64,000 nucleotides of DNA from Heterobilharzia americana (Eukaryota > Platyhelminthes > Trematoda > Strigeidida > Schistosomatidae). This document shows, piece after piece, positions 11,240 to 22,550 of this stretch (within the stretch, counting starts at the first letter, position 1; each line of letters begins with the position of its first letter). The stretch is taken from the NCBI GenBank assembly GCA_944470555.2, contig OX104134.1, positions 104,898,701-104,962,700 on the forward strand. Reading direction: 5' to 3'. The position numbers and the translations under genes are program-made. Under the pieces are notes generated by a model that saw nothing but the letters and a program-made list of their open reading frames with translations, was not told the DNA's origin and made no database searches.

Positions 11240-12530
11240 CTACCTGGAAGAAATATAAGTTCTCCAGTTTCATTGGTGAGCATTTCTTCGCTTTACTGAA
11301 ATGATTTGTGGTTACTGGTTCAAAAGTATGCATTTTTATTAGTTGATGAGTTTAGAGGTGTTTTTCATCATACAATTATCTCATATCACGCTGCTGGTAT
11401 AACTGCGTTTATTCTGATTAGTATGTTTTATTTAGAATAATAATAGTCATTCGCCTCATTCATGTTATGAATTCATCTACATGAATTTCAACCATAGATA
11501 AATAAGTATCCTATTAGTGCTAATTTATTTCGTTTCCATTAGAAGGAGTCACACAAGATGTTTTTCATTGGTAATATTTTCAGTCTAAATTATCGATAGT
11601 TGTTCTGGGATTCTAATTAATATCTGATATTGATTTGTCTTGGGCAGAGACTTTATGGTCAGTTTATGCGTCATATTCATCATTATCTTAAGGAGTGTAT
11701 TGTCCCAGTTAACTTAATGGCCATACTGCGTTTGATCACTGAACTTCGGCAAGTAATCAGCTTTGATCCGATGATCAATTCAAGTACATAATTTCGCCCC
11801 ACATGCATTCATTTGGAACTTTTATAACTTGGTAGTAAAGTCTGTGTTTTAAACAATGAATGGTATGTATCTCATTTTCACAGAGGGCATAGCCTGGTGG
11901 TTATGTCTTGTTGATAGATACCAGCTGGCACAAAACCTCAGCTGAATGACACGTTCACGTTTTGAGGCCACAGCTACTCAAGAATGCGAAGAATCCCAAT
12001 ACTTATACTACTCAAGGTGTGTTTATTTTAAAAAAGGATTGATATCTCACAATATGTTATGCAGATAAGCAGGATCGACGATGAACCACTCAGTAGTTAC
12101 CATGACTGAGACTACCCTGTTTAGGCGACTGGTTTTTGAAAACATATGACAACGATAACAGGAAGTAATCGGAAAAAAGATGTATGCGAGCCTAAAAACG
12201 AGCTGTTTCTGGGCTGCTGTTCAGGTATTCTAGCTATCCAATTACAGTTCAAATTATATCTCATTTTCGCTTCCAGCACTTAGTATCCTACTTAATTGTT
12301 GTATGGGTAAAAGGATATGCGACGGGAGTACTTCATCATTACTAGCTGTCCTACCTGCTTGTCGAATCTTATCTTATATCAATGTCAGTGACGGTGGGAG
12401 GATAGTTGACACGCTTTTATCAACATAAAAATGAATTGAAAATAATGTTTATATAATAGTCGAATTTCACAGGTCACTGTATAAGAGACTGAAATCGTAA
12501 TACACTGGCAATTATAACTGTTGGATGTAC
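11240..12530. other. AT-rich stretch, no recognised feature
   Basis: No protein motif, RNA motif or repeat recognised on either strand. Confidence 0.3.
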
Positions 12531-12534
12531 TCAT

Positions 12535-12890
12535 AATTTTCCGTTGTTTTACTGGATCGAATTGTTTGACCTGTGTTGGTACACGGGGTCGTATGTGCAT
12601 GCCTTGAAATTGCTTGAATATGTATTGCTGTAATTTAACTGGTTGTTGCTAGCAGTAGAATCCAGGAGAATTCAAAGTTCGTCAATAAAAATTTATAACT
12701 AATACCCATTGTACAAAAGGTGGCTATCGTCCCTCAGCGGCCTAGTCGATAGCCCTTTGGAGTTGGAAGCGATGGGTACGAGACCCAAGTTTCAGTGGGA
12801 ATAACATCACTCACTAGGGTGCAGGTGCATCCAGCTAATGAATGCTAAGTAGGAAGAAACGTACGTCCTGGATTACTCTGCTAGACACAA
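12535..12890. repeat. Sm-alpha-type hammerhead SINE: minus-strand body piece followed by a plus-strand tRNA-head/ribozyme copy
   Basis: 12535-12675 is, on the minus strand, the body of the repeat (TTTTACTGGATCGAATTGTT and the first bases of the ribozyme 3' flank, CTGCTAGCA). 12727-12890 is a plus copy: tRNA-like head with A box GGCCTAGTCGATAG and B-box-like GGTACGAGACCC, then the ribozyme: ATCCAG, CTAATGA, AGTAGGAA, GAAAC, GTAC, GTC, CTGGAT (about 12829-12872). Core base G5 is changed to A and stem II is damaged, so it should be inactive; stem I and the GTC cleavage site are kept. Sm-alpha repeats are known Pol III-type schistosome repeats with hammerheads. Confidence 0.8.
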
Positions 12891-13339
12891 CCAAGTAGAT
12901 TTCACTGGCAACTGTTTCAAGGCCGGTGTAATTCAGTTTTCTAGCTATTATATATGGGTACATGAATCCCTGTGCCACCTACTGGTATTTACATTTCATC
13001 GAGAAACTGGCTGATAGAAATAACATTTACAGCAAGGTTCTATGACTGTATAGCAGAGAAGCATTTCTGTGTGTCTGATAGCTAATGGTGACTTCTGAAT
13101 GTATCGTCTAAAGGATGATAAAGAATTTTTACCAAAGAAAATATTATAATGCTATATGGGTAATGTTTGAGTAGAATTTTGTGTACTTATGTGTAAGTTA
13201 ATAGCATACTAGACTTAGGGTCAAATTAGCTACTGTACATAAAGGCTTTCGCTCACTCAGGGCGACTACTTAAATATTCACGACCCAAACTAAATGAAAT
13301 CAAAAGACCAAATTGTGAACCCACTGGCTGAATGATCAT

Positions 13340-13665
13340 AATTCTGACAACAATCAGACTAGAAGAAAAAAAGATACTAATGGATAACGACAGTCGTTTG
13401 TTTCGTCCTAGTACGGGACTCTTTAGTAGTGTGCATCCATTACCCAACCGGAGGGTCAAACCCAAGGTCTTCCTCTTTTGCCGTAATGTTCGACTTGGTT
13501 TGCCTCTTAGGTTATGGTTTTTAATTAGAACTTTGGGAAATCTCATCACAGAGCATCTCACCAATGAGCAGTGTACAGTACTGCGGAAGTAGGGCAATGT
13601 GAACCATTGGATTCCAACCCAGTGGCTCAGTGATAATGTGCTCATAGTCATTTGTATCCAGAAAT
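13340..13665. repeat. Family-2 hammerhead-like SINE, inverted partial pair
   Basis: Minus strand at about 13440-13385 reads GTTTGACCC (B box), then CTAAAGA, GTCCCGTACTAGGAC, GAAAC: the family-2 ribozyme with a mutated first core segment. At 13604-13650 a plus-strand head begins, CATTGGATTCCAACCCAGTG then GGCTCAGTGATAA. The two pieces point away from each other. The long minus frame over this interval is an accident of the repeat. Confidence 0.65.
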
Positions 13666-13759
13666 ATAGCCAAGGTGGAATACTTCTCATCTGACTACTG
13701 AATAACAAATAAACAGTCAAAGGTAATGTTTCGAAAACTTGAAACATTTAGTCAGTTTT

Positions 13760-14400
13760 ATAAATTTGTACAATATGGTTAAAAGACATAGGCTATCGGA
13801 AGAATGTGATGTATTTGCGCCAAACATTTTAAACATTCTGATCACCTATTCACTTGTTAGAGAAACGAGCTCAAAAATATAACAAATATAAAAATGAAAG
13901 ATGCTTGATTTGGAAAGGTAATCAGACAAGAATAATGAGTTTTGAAACGGATCAGGATTTTAATGAATATTGCCAGGAAGAGTTTAGCGTAAGAACCATT
14001 CGTTTATGAACATCCAAACTGGATTAAATTTGTATATGACGGTACGTCGTTGCATCATAATCGGTAGTCGTTTATCCACACAGATAAACGTAGTGGCAAG
14101 TGACGCAGTCGTAAACACAGAGATGACTTTTGTTCTGCAATAATAAAAAGCATACCTGTACAAAATATCTTACTGACCCTCAGTTTCTGTTCCAAACTTA
14201 TGCTACATACACTTGAAAGCAGTAGTACGTATACCCAGATAGCTACAAAAACAGCTGGATTCACGAGCATCGATAGCTGCAGGTGAAAGACAACCATCTT
14301 CGTCCTCCGAAAAACTCATTGTTGATAAGAGTCACAGGAGTGGTGCTTGAATAGTCGTTGTAATTCTGAATAGAAACTGTTAGGGAAGTAAAATAAATGT
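13760..14400. other. Spacer without recognised features
   Basis: AT-rich; the 80-codon minus frame at 14055-14297 has no recognisable similarity. Confidence 0.3.
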
Positions 14401-14403
14401 AGC

Positions 14404-14660
14404 AGTCTGCTTAGTGGCTACCAGTGGAATCTGGGATATGCGTTTCGCTCTCTTTGGGACTCGTCAGGTGGATGTACCTACACCCCAGTACATCTGGACG
14501 ACAGTTCCAGAGTAGGACGAAACCAGCCTCCTAGCTTCCACTGTTAGCCACTAAGCAGACTATAACATAATGAATAATTGGACAGTATCGAACCATCCAC
14601 ATGTGAGACCATCTCTCAACAGAGGTCGAGTAATTCGACTCAGTATAGCATGGGGAAATA
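14404..14660. repeat. Head-to-head inverted pair of Sm-alpha hammerheads plus body
   Basis: A 26-base arm at 14404-14429 is repeated inverted at 14536-14561 with a single mismatch (AGTCTGCTTAGTGGCTA is the outer part). Between them lie two hammerheads in opposite directions. The minus copy has CTGACGA, a partly paired stem II, GAAAC and an ATC triplet. The plus copy has a damaged first core (GGACGACAG) but AGTAGGAC and GAAAC. The normal body (CAACAGAGGTCGAGTAATTC) follows to 14660. As RNA the block would form one long hairpin. Confidence 0.8.
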
Positions 14661-15441
14661 ACAAATATCAATGAATGTGATTCTCCCTTCATTAACTATG
14701 TAACTGTAATATTTCCTTTGTTTCACCTCCATCTTTGTTTATATCCAATAATATGTTGAACAGTAAATGTGTAGTCTAAATGAAACTACGCTATCTAAAA
14801 TCAATCTTCTACTAATAAGTGTAAGACTGAACTTTTGTCCATTCTAAAAAGAATGTAATCCTATGTACGTTAAAATGCGCATCAAATGACCTGATAAGGT
14901 CTACTAAGCAACCAAATATATTCATTAAATTATGAAAGAGAAAAAATAAAGGTAAATCAGCGGAGAAACATTTCTTTCCTACGAATCTATATAAGCATAT
15001 ATTAAAAATAAATAATAGTTTACCACCGATCAATATGGTCAGGTGATTATTGTGTAATGAAAGTGTAGAATGAAAGAGATGATTCTTGAACAGAAATAAA
15101 GCACAGATTGAACATACTGCTTCTTTGGACAGATATGAACTGTCAGTGTTTCTACCGTGCAAAATACGTGAAATCGTATTTCTTTTAAACCGTTTATTTT
15201 CACTTTATGGATGGGCTCTAAGGCAAATTGACGTGGAGCTACATTACCAGAATTGATTAGGTGATAAAGAATCGAACGGGTGACTGATTTACATTCTCCT
15301 TTCGATAGCTATTCATTTTATTACGCAGGTGCTGAGTAGTAGCTAAAACAATGAGAAACAAAAAATGAAATGCTACGCCAGGTGGTCAATTGTTGACGGT
15401 AATTAGAGACAACAGCGGGGAGAACAAGATGGCTAAAACTG

Positions 15442-15472
15442 TAATAATAATAATGATGATAATAATAATAAT
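15442..15472. repeat. TAA/TGA trinucleotide microsatellite
   Basis: Imperfect run of TAA with TGA interruptions. Such tails often mark the 3' end of RTE-type elements, but no LINE sequence is next to it. Confidence 0.8.
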
Positions 15473-15513
15473 TTGAGGAATAATAAAATGATTGTTATTA
15501 TAATTCACTTGAT

Positions 15514-15810
15514 TGAGGCTAGCAGAATAATCCGGGACCCTCGTTTCGTCCTATTGTAATTCTTCAGCTGGAATGCCTACACCCCAGTGAGTAATGTTGT
15601 TTCCACTGAGACTTGAGTGTCGTACGCATCGCTTCAAAAGCTATAGCGTTATCCATTAGGCCACTGAGGGACGATAGCCACCTCTTATAAAACCAAGTAA
15701 ATTGCCTTAAAAAATATGCAGGCAATATCGAGACATCTGCATAGGAGCCCATCTGCCAACAGAAGTTGAACAATTCGATCCAGCAAAACAACAAAGAATT
15801 ACAAGTACAT
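15514..15810 (-). repeat. Sm-alpha hammerhead SINE, minus strand, with body in the opposite direction
   Basis: Minus strand, 15680 to 15514: tRNA-like head (GGCCTAATGGATAACGCTA, A box), CAGTGGAAACAACATTACTC, then the ribozyme: CTGAAGA (15567-15561), GAAAC (15547-15543), GAGG, GTC and CCGG. All core residues are allowed (position 7 is free), but stem II is unpaired at its base and stem I has one mismatch. To the right, 15690-15810 holds the body in plus orientation (AGGCAATATCGAGACATCTG), so head-plus-ribozyme and body face opposite ways. Confidence 0.8.
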
Positions 15811-15894
15811 TGACAAAAAATTATTATAGTAGTTATAGTCATTTGTGGGATGAATGAAAGGAAGGATCTTGTTTCAGTAGATAAGCTAAACAGA

Positions 15895-17250
15895 TTCCCA
15901 CGGTAAAAGAAGAGGCTTAATGGATTTCTTCTGTACACACAGACTTGGCTTGTTTAGGTGAATTCGGATGGCTTCTGTAGTATGTAAAAGACGAACTAGT
16001 AGAGCTTGGATGAGATTAGAAGGAATATGATAAATAAGTTCAAAGGCGTTATGAATATTATCTCGGCAACCAAAGTCAACCAGATGAGATAGTATTCAGC
16101 TTCGTATCAATCTGCTTCACTCTTTACTTAACCATGATGGATGATGTCAGGCAATTTGACAGAGGACTTGCCTAACTTTAAGTCCAATGTAACTAGCTCC
16201 ACAGGAGCAGTTGAACTGGTAAGTGCGCATCGAAGAGGCGAAGTCAGGTAGTCTGTCTTTGATTCGTGTGTTCATCATCGGCTGACCATAGAGTACACAA
16301 CATAACTTTGTTGCATTAAATGATCTTATGGCATTTCTTAGGTGCTGATGATGTCAACCCGAAATTGCAGTTTTAGAAACAGCGGTCTCTTGGAAAATAC
16401 TGGTGTTCTGGTTTTCATATTAGATGTGTCCATATTTTCTACCAGAAACGTTTCTCAGTAACCATTAGTGCCAAGTAGATCATGGATAATTTGAATTTCT
16501 TCATCGAAGGTATCATCTGAACAGATAAGTCTTGCCCGATGAACTAAACATTTGGTTAAATTTCGTTTACATTGCAAAGGGATGAAACTCAAGTAATGGG
16601 TGTTTTGAACTGTTGACATTGGTTTCCGATGTATACTTCTTTTATACAGTTCCTAAGGGCTTTCTTGTCAACCGGACGTCTAAGAAAATGATGCTGTGGT
16701 CACTTTTTCTCTCAATGGTGAAAGTTATCGCTGGATGGAAGCTATTAAATTTATCCAGTGTAACCCTTGCATCATTCTTGTTATTCACAAACAAAAATGT
16801 ATCGTCTACATAACGGTAGTGAAATCATATTTCTCTCATCTTGCTTTCCAGAGGGCGATTTTCTAATTTCGTTGAGAAAAAATCAGCTAAGATTGGGCCT
16901 AATAGTGACTCAATATGTATGGCATGTAATTTACTTTTTGCGAATGCGATATATTAGTTTAGAGCCATTGATGAGAAACTAATTGAAAGGAAATATTTCT
17001 TCGCTTACATTGTTAGTCTTCATAAAGAAATAAGCCAGCGGAGTGATGACCCTGTTGGCATATCCGTTCGTCTATAAACTTCACGTTGAATTTGAATTGA
17101 ACTTTTAAGGTAGTGGTAGTTCTTTTAACAGTATTTGTGCATACTGATTCTAAAATTAATGTAATAATAACAATGATAATAATGATAGCTTTATTCCAAA
17201 CGAGATGTGTAGTACCGTACGGAATTCTCAGCATGTAATAGTTCAGCAAA
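15895..17250 (-). mobile_element. Penelope-like retroelement G: RT with intact YVDD, linker, GIY-YIG
   Basis: Reading leftwards on the minus strand: weak RT N-terminal pieces (17250-16985), SLLGPILADFFSTKLENRP (motif B region), YRYVDDTFLFVNNKND (16830-16780, catalytic YVDD intact), AITFTIERKSDHSIIFLDVR, then RT thumb pieces to about 16440. A linker leads to RTYQFNCSCGASYIGLKVRQ (about 16235-16170), the GIY-YIG core in its CSCG-type variant, and the C-terminus ends with LNKPSLCVQKKSIKPLLLP near 15899. It is almost colinear with a full RT-linker-nuclease PLE but has frameshifts and stops. Subfamily as for PLE H (46330-47320), whose C-terminus is similar. Confidence 0.85.
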
Positions 17251-17259
17251 TTAATTCCC

Positions 17260-17690
17260 TGTGCAATTTATTTAAAGGAAATAATCACTGAATTTGAATA
17301 ATGTTAATAATAACAGTAATGAAAGTCACAATATGAAACAGGTAACTGGTATTAGCGTCTGGTTTAGATTGATGAATAAATAGAAAATCGAGCGTAATTT
17401 TGGCGGTGGTAGTTTATTCAGCCAGTACTAAAATCTACAATTCGACATATTTGTCCAAGGAATAGTAATCCACCGTGTTTCTGCACCCTTATAAGCTTAT
17501 CCCTTACCAGTGTATCGTTTATTTCTTGTTTAGCTGTTAGCTTGGAAAAACGGCATTTTGAAACCATTTTAAAAGTTTGCAAGACGACTTGAGGCGTTTA
17601 AAAGATTAAAACAAATTGAAAGGGAAGAATTTGACGAAATATACCAGGTGGAAAACTTTCAGTAGCCTAAAATTTAAGCAGGTAGCTTGT
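17260..17690. other. Spacer, possibly decayed 5' part of PLE G
   Basis: Sequence between PLE G and the next SINE. Weak RT-like peptides may occur on the minus strand, but not clearly enough to extend the element. Confidence 0.3.
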
Positions 17691-17696
17691 CACATA

Positions 17697-17910
17697 AGCA
17701 AAGTGGCTAGGAGTAGAATCCAGAATATGCACTTCGTCCTACTCGGAACTCATCAACTGGATATACCTACATCCTGGTGGGTGATAGTGTTCCGTCGACC
17801 AAGTGAATTGTAATATAATGAGTGTTCAGGCAATCTCAAGACATCTCCACTGAAGTTCAAATGTTAAGAGAGATCGATCAGTTCTACTTAGTACTACAAC
17901 GGGAAATTAC
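17697..17910. repeat. Sm-alpha hammerhead SINE, rearranged
   Basis: Minus-strand ribozyme (17765-17703): ATCCAG, TTGATGA, stem II GTTCC/GGAC, GAAGT, CTGGATTCTACTCCTAGCC. C3 and the GAAAC box are mutated but stem I is perfect. It joins at about 17792 to the body in plus orientation (ACCAAGTGAATTGTAAT, CAGGCAATCTCAAGACATCT), the same head-out/body-in arrangement as at 15514-15810. Confidence 0.75.
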
Positions 17911-18779
17911 AAGTTTCGGTGAACAGAAGATAAACTTAGTAATAATAGATAATTATCTGTTTGTATTAGTGAGGTATTCGTAAGGAGAGAGGTCACATCT
18001 AGAGAGAATATTCGCTTGCCGGACGCACTGACACATCTGGAAAGTGGGATTAATGATCTGGGAAGTAAGACTTAGGATTAAGGTCAAGGATATAATCGTG
18101 TGTTCTGCACTTTTAAAAATATCACTAGAAGCCTATAAAACAAGGAAGCTACAAATTCTTATTACTTGACGTTAAAAACTTTTCACTTTCAGAAGCGTAA
18201 AGCTTGATACCTGAATATCGATCGCATGGCCTAGTTTTAGACCCCGAAGTCGCATGAAATCTTTTACGTGAACTGTAGTATTCTTATGTATGACAAGAAG
18301 GAGGAGAATGGTTGAGATCAGAAGGAATCCTGAATTATGGTTGGGTTTTAATCAACAGTCTCTGCTGATTTGTCCACCTAACCCTTTCTCTGGACAGTAG
18401 ATCTAACCTCAGATGATAACTTCGCAAGTTGCTTAACTCATGTCACTAAGATTGTCATTGTGTTATAGCGTTTCGATGAACAGAGATGATAGAATGTCAT
18501 TTGCACTGAGTTATGTAAGACAAGACATGAAAGAATTCCATGGCATGGCCAATGCTGATGAGATTATGCTTGTGATTACACCGTCACCTGGGTATTAAAA
18601 AGTTAAACAGTCAGTTCTTTGATGATCAGTTTCATTTTTTAATTCAGAAGTGTGAAAACGATTTTTTGGATGAATAATCTGTAAATTGATTGACTTGTCA
18701 ATCATACAAATAAAAATCTTCATGGATTCTCAAAACACACTTTATGCTAGAAGATAGAAAGATTATTTTCAATGGTGTT
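17911..18779. other. AT-rich spacer, no recognised feature
   Basis: No motif or repeat recognised on either strand. Confidence 0.3.
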
Positions 18780-19330
18780 TAGTTCTCTAAGATGAATGTT
18801 TTAGTTGTGAAGATTTCGTTGTCATTCTAGACAATATCATCAGTTCGAGCTTTAGAAAAAAGTGAACTAAGCAGAGTTCTCTGCCAACTGACTTCACAGC
18901 TTGTTCTCGGGAGCTTGGAAATGGCTGGTTGACTGCACTGTTGTGTTGCCATTATCTACAGATGAACTGTCCTCCTGACCTGAACTCTGATACTCTTGGT
19001 TTTCGCCCTAATTTCAATTGGCTGAAAGATTCGGTCAGTGTCAACATGCCTAATAATTACTAGCTAACCAGATTGTTAAACTCCGACAGATTTTCTAGCA
19101 TCATTTGCATTTCCTTTCTCCACGATGGCTAAATTTTTTTGGGGTTCACAACTGCCCGTGACGCTTAACTCCAGAATGATGCTTATGCAGGTGAAGACGA
19201 AGAGATCATTCCCTTTATGCATCACGTTGTTCTTTGCAGAAAATACAAAGACACAGAATGTGTCTTTATTTTTCATCGGTCATTTTGGCCTAGACAACAT
19301 AGACTGGAGAGGTTTTGTTGGTTAGTGTGC
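18780..19330 (-). mobile_element. Penelope-like retroelement I: C-terminal and 3' end, strongly decayed
   Basis: The minus strand gives KNKDTFCVFVFSAKNNV and CEPQKNLAIVEKGNANDARK (19276-19080), then in another frame LVIIRHVDTDRIFQPIEI, which parallels the IDIDPIHQPIRK found after the nuclease of PLE B. A 3' sequence like that of PLE B (GACAATATCATCAGTTC on the plus strand near 18830) follows. The nuclease core itself cannot be made out. Called a PLE by these matches to B. Confidence 0.6.
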
Positions 19331-20264
19331 CTCAACCATTTTGAAAGATGTTAATAGTTAATTTGAAATCTTAGAGATGCTCTTTAGATATTGTACGACA
19401 GTCACTCCACTGGTAAAGAATTTGATGAACACATATTAATGAAACTTTTAGGGTAACTATTGTGCCGACAGACAGTCACCCAATTGTGTTCTTCCTTAAG
19501 GTTGATGCAGTGCAGTGTGTTATCACTCTTTTAAATAATTTTTTGTAAGCGGCTCATTGTGTGTATATTTTGGATTGTTGATAGGCTGATTTAGGATATG
19601 AACAGTGAGAGTTGGTTCTCGATTCAGTTTTAATGATTAGTGCATGTTTAAATAGAACTTTCCTGCTTGTCAACATTATCCGAAGCTAGATGGAAGTTAC
19701 TCAGAACTTAGTCTGTAATACGTTTGCTTTCATCGATTTCTTCCAAAACAGATGTTCCCATTGTATTTAGATTTATTTGCTGAAAGAATTATGTAAAGTT
19801 TTAGTCCGGTAGCCGGTAAGAGGACAGACTACAACTTTCATTATTCTTCTCATGGAATGCCAGTCACATAGCTCTACCTCGATTTTCCTCTGAAATTATC
19901 TATAAATGATAAAATAAATATTTCAAAAAAAAACTGTGGACTCATGAATTCTTTACACCGGAGATTGCAGTAACCCACCAACTGAAGCAAAAAGGATATG
20001 AATGATTATGCAGCAAATCGATTAGCCGGTGAGGTGATTGGTAGATAATTTTTTAACCTGCTCTTTTCCGACTCCAGCTAGTAAAGAAAAGGACGACTAG
20101 ATAATGGAAGAGTTTGTCGACTCAGGCGTAACAGTTCAAACTAGATTATAGCTCAGCAACGCTCATCCGCGATGGACTGGGGCAAGGAACTTCAGATTAC
20201 CTTTTAGTTAGTTTACATTATGGACAGTAGGATGCTAACTCACAGGTTGATTTGTAAGGTGCCC
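19331..20264. other. AT-rich spacer, no recognised feature
   Basis: No recognisable gene. AATAAATA and an A-run near 19912-19932 could be a retroposon tail, but nothing upstream supports it. Confidence 0.3.
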
Positions 20265-20410
20265 ACCGCAAGACCTGACTGTCCCCCAGATAAATGTGCA
20301 TGTTCATCACTGAGGAGTCTCATTCTAGGATGGAACAGCTCTCCAGTGTTCCCATATTTTCAACTATTTTCAAAAATATATCAGTCGGCGATGAAACCCA
20401 CTTTCAGATT
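20265..20410 (+). repeat. Family-2 hammerhead-like SINE, plus strand
   Basis: Ribozyme region about 20303-20357: ATCA, CTGAGGA, GTCTCATTCTAGGAT, GGAAC, AGCT, CTC, CAGTG. The first core segment is intact; the GAAAC box is mutated to GGAAC. The family 3' body (TTTTCAACTATTTTC, then a decayed ATGAAACCCACTTTCAG) follows. Confidence 0.65.
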
Positions 20411-21050
20411 AATAAATCCCTGCTAGCCTCTAATTGCATTGCTAATTAGTTCATGGTTGTCACTCGCTTTATGATCATGACCCCTTTCTTTACCTTTCCA
20501 TCTATCAGTTGGACACTAAATCTCCGAATTATCTTGTAGTCTTTAAATGATTCTGGAAAGAGTCATTCCCTTTCATTCGACTGTTCAGCAAATTTGTTTG
20601 TTAATTGACTAGTAGTGATTGGTTGGGCATGAGAGAGTAATTAATCCAGTATCTCCTAGTTGCCGATGCTCCCTAAGTTCAGTTGACCCAGTTTACAATG
20701 TCACCGTAAAACAGAACATCTCGACACCTTTATTGATTGTTTCCTTTCAGAATACTGAAGTTGAATTAACTTGAATTCCTAACCAGAAGTAAATATAAGG
20801 TGTTTCAACCCATTGTATGCAGTATTCTTTCTGTAATCATAATTAATTAATGAAAGTCTACAAAAAGCAGTTTAATGAATGTCTTTACAGGGAATAATGT
20901 TGAACACCTGTATCCCAGGAATGTTAATTTTCTCATTGACTGAGGAGACATTTCAGGTATGCAGCAGTCATCGTGAACACTGTCAACTTGGCAGACACTG
21001 TATTTCCCTGACAGTGTAAAAGAAATTATTACTATTTATTAATATGCTTC
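20411..21050. other. AT-rich spacer, no recognised feature
   Basis: No coding or RNA motif recognised. Confidence 0.3.
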
Positions 21051-21055
21051 TAATT

Positions 21056-21300
21056 TTCCGTTGTTTTACTGGATCGAATTGTTCGATCTCTATTGGCATA
21101 TGGGCTCCTATGAGGATACCTCGATATAGCCTGAACATTAATTATGATAATTCACTTGGTTGTGGCTAGCAGAGGAATCCAGAACGCACATTTTGTCTTA
21201 CTTGAGACTCATCAGCTGGATGTACCTGCATCCCAGTGAGTGATGTTCTTCCCACTGACACTTGAACCTCGTACCCATACCTATAATAGTCTGAAACCAA
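21056..21300 (-). repeat. Sm-alpha hammerhead SINE in standard order
   Basis: This copy shows the usual order on the minus strand: decayed tRNA-like head (21300-21245), ribozyme (about 21235-21172) and body (21170-21056). Ribozyme: ATCCAG, CTGATGA, GTCTC/AGAC stem II, AAAAT in place of GAAAC, GTT, CTGGATTCC. Stem I and the first core are perfect; loss of GAAAC should stop cleavage. The body ends near ATTCGATCCAGTAAAACAAC. Best guide to the boundaries of the family in this window. Confidence 0.8.
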
Positions 21301-21309
21301 GAGGTATGA

Positions 21310-22247
21310 ATTGACCCTTAATTTACTGCCTTGCGAAAACCCATAAAACAGATTTCTCACACAGACTCACTTTATTTATCAATGTTAAACTGCACATATC
21401 ACAGGTTAGCCCAATAGTTGGCAGAGAAGCTTACAACAATCCGTGACAAGCTATCAGTGTATAGTGTGAAAGACACTTTTCAGTTCGTTGAAAAGCTAAA
21501 AGGTTTGAATATTTCATAATGAAGACAGATTTTTCATATAGAAACAAATAAATGAACAGGTAGTAAAAACAGAAAAGGAGAATAAGAAAATATGAAATAG
21601 TAGATACAACAGTGAGGAAAAACACATGGTTACCAACGTAATGGTAGATTAATCAATGTCTCTTTCTGGGCACATAGGTCAGGCCTAAAGTATTTAATTG
21701 CTATTCATTCTCTAAAACAAAGTAAAATAGAGGTACTTTATCGATTTATTATTTTAAAGACTGTAGATATATCCACGCTGTGTCCTGAATCGACTAAATC
21801 ACGTATGATTAAACGTGTTGGCGATTTCGAGCAGTTTAGATACAAATTCTTTGGAACATGTTCAGAGAAAGAAGCATAGCCTAATCTTTCTGTCCTAACG
21901 ATATACTTTCTTTGGCAAGCACTTATAAACTGGCAAATACAATCAGAGGTAACGTTGAATGGCTACTTGTTCATTTTAAGCTGATACAAAAGGCGGCTAC
22001 GTAATCACGCAAAATAAATTCTTTCTTAATCAGCAAATTCCAAATTAAAATATCACTAATTACCAGAGCAATAATAAGTTGATTCCCATAACATTAATTT
22101 ACAGTAACAATCTGAACAAGAATATTTTTTTATAATAAATTCTCATCCATTTCTACAAGTACAAAATACAATTGTACAGCTTGATAAACAAACCAGGTTA
22201 GAGGCGAGTACAGATTCAAAATGGAATGTGTCAGTTAAATACTTGAA
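21310..22247. other. AT-rich spacer, no recognised feature
   Basis: Nothing recognised; the 64-codon minus frame at 21431-21625 is of low complexity (Phe/Leu/Tyr-rich) and unlikely to be real. Confidence 0.3.
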
Positions 22248-22550
22248 GGAAATCGATTTTTCTTTCTTTTAACCTGTCAATATTCAGGTGACATATATAT
22301 AGATGGTAAAGAATGTAATGGTAAAAGAAAAGATAATAAATAAGGTTGATTAAGCTTGAACTTTGTATGTTCAAACGGTATTCCTCCCTTTACCTTCAAT
22401 AAACTAGAGGCTACTCCTGTCTTCCTTATGTGTTGTATTTTTTCACCATTACGTTCTTCATCATTCTCAACTCTCTCTCTCCCTATATATATATATATAT
22501 AGGTCAATATTCTGAACATTGACAGATTTAAAAAAGGAAAATCAATTTCC
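22248..22550. mobile_element. Small TIR element (MITE-like) of about 300 bp
   Basis: The left end 22248-22287 (GGAAATCGATTTTTCTTTC then TTTTAACCTGTCAATATTCAG) and the right end 22512-22550, read in reverse (GGAAATTGATTTTCCTTTT then TTTAAATCTGTCAATGTTCAG), are inverted copies of about 40 bases with few differences. Weaker complementarity runs inwards through AT repeats. The interior has a CT/AT microsatellite (22470-22502) and an 80-codon minus frame with no recognisable similarity. No target-site duplication is visible. It could be a non-autonomous DNA transposon or another fold-back repeat. Confidence 0.55.

Noticed and set aside
13253..13747. Longest minus open frame (164 codons)
   Set aside because: It runs across a family-2 SINE and its antisense, has no protein motif, and the same bases are explained by the repeat.
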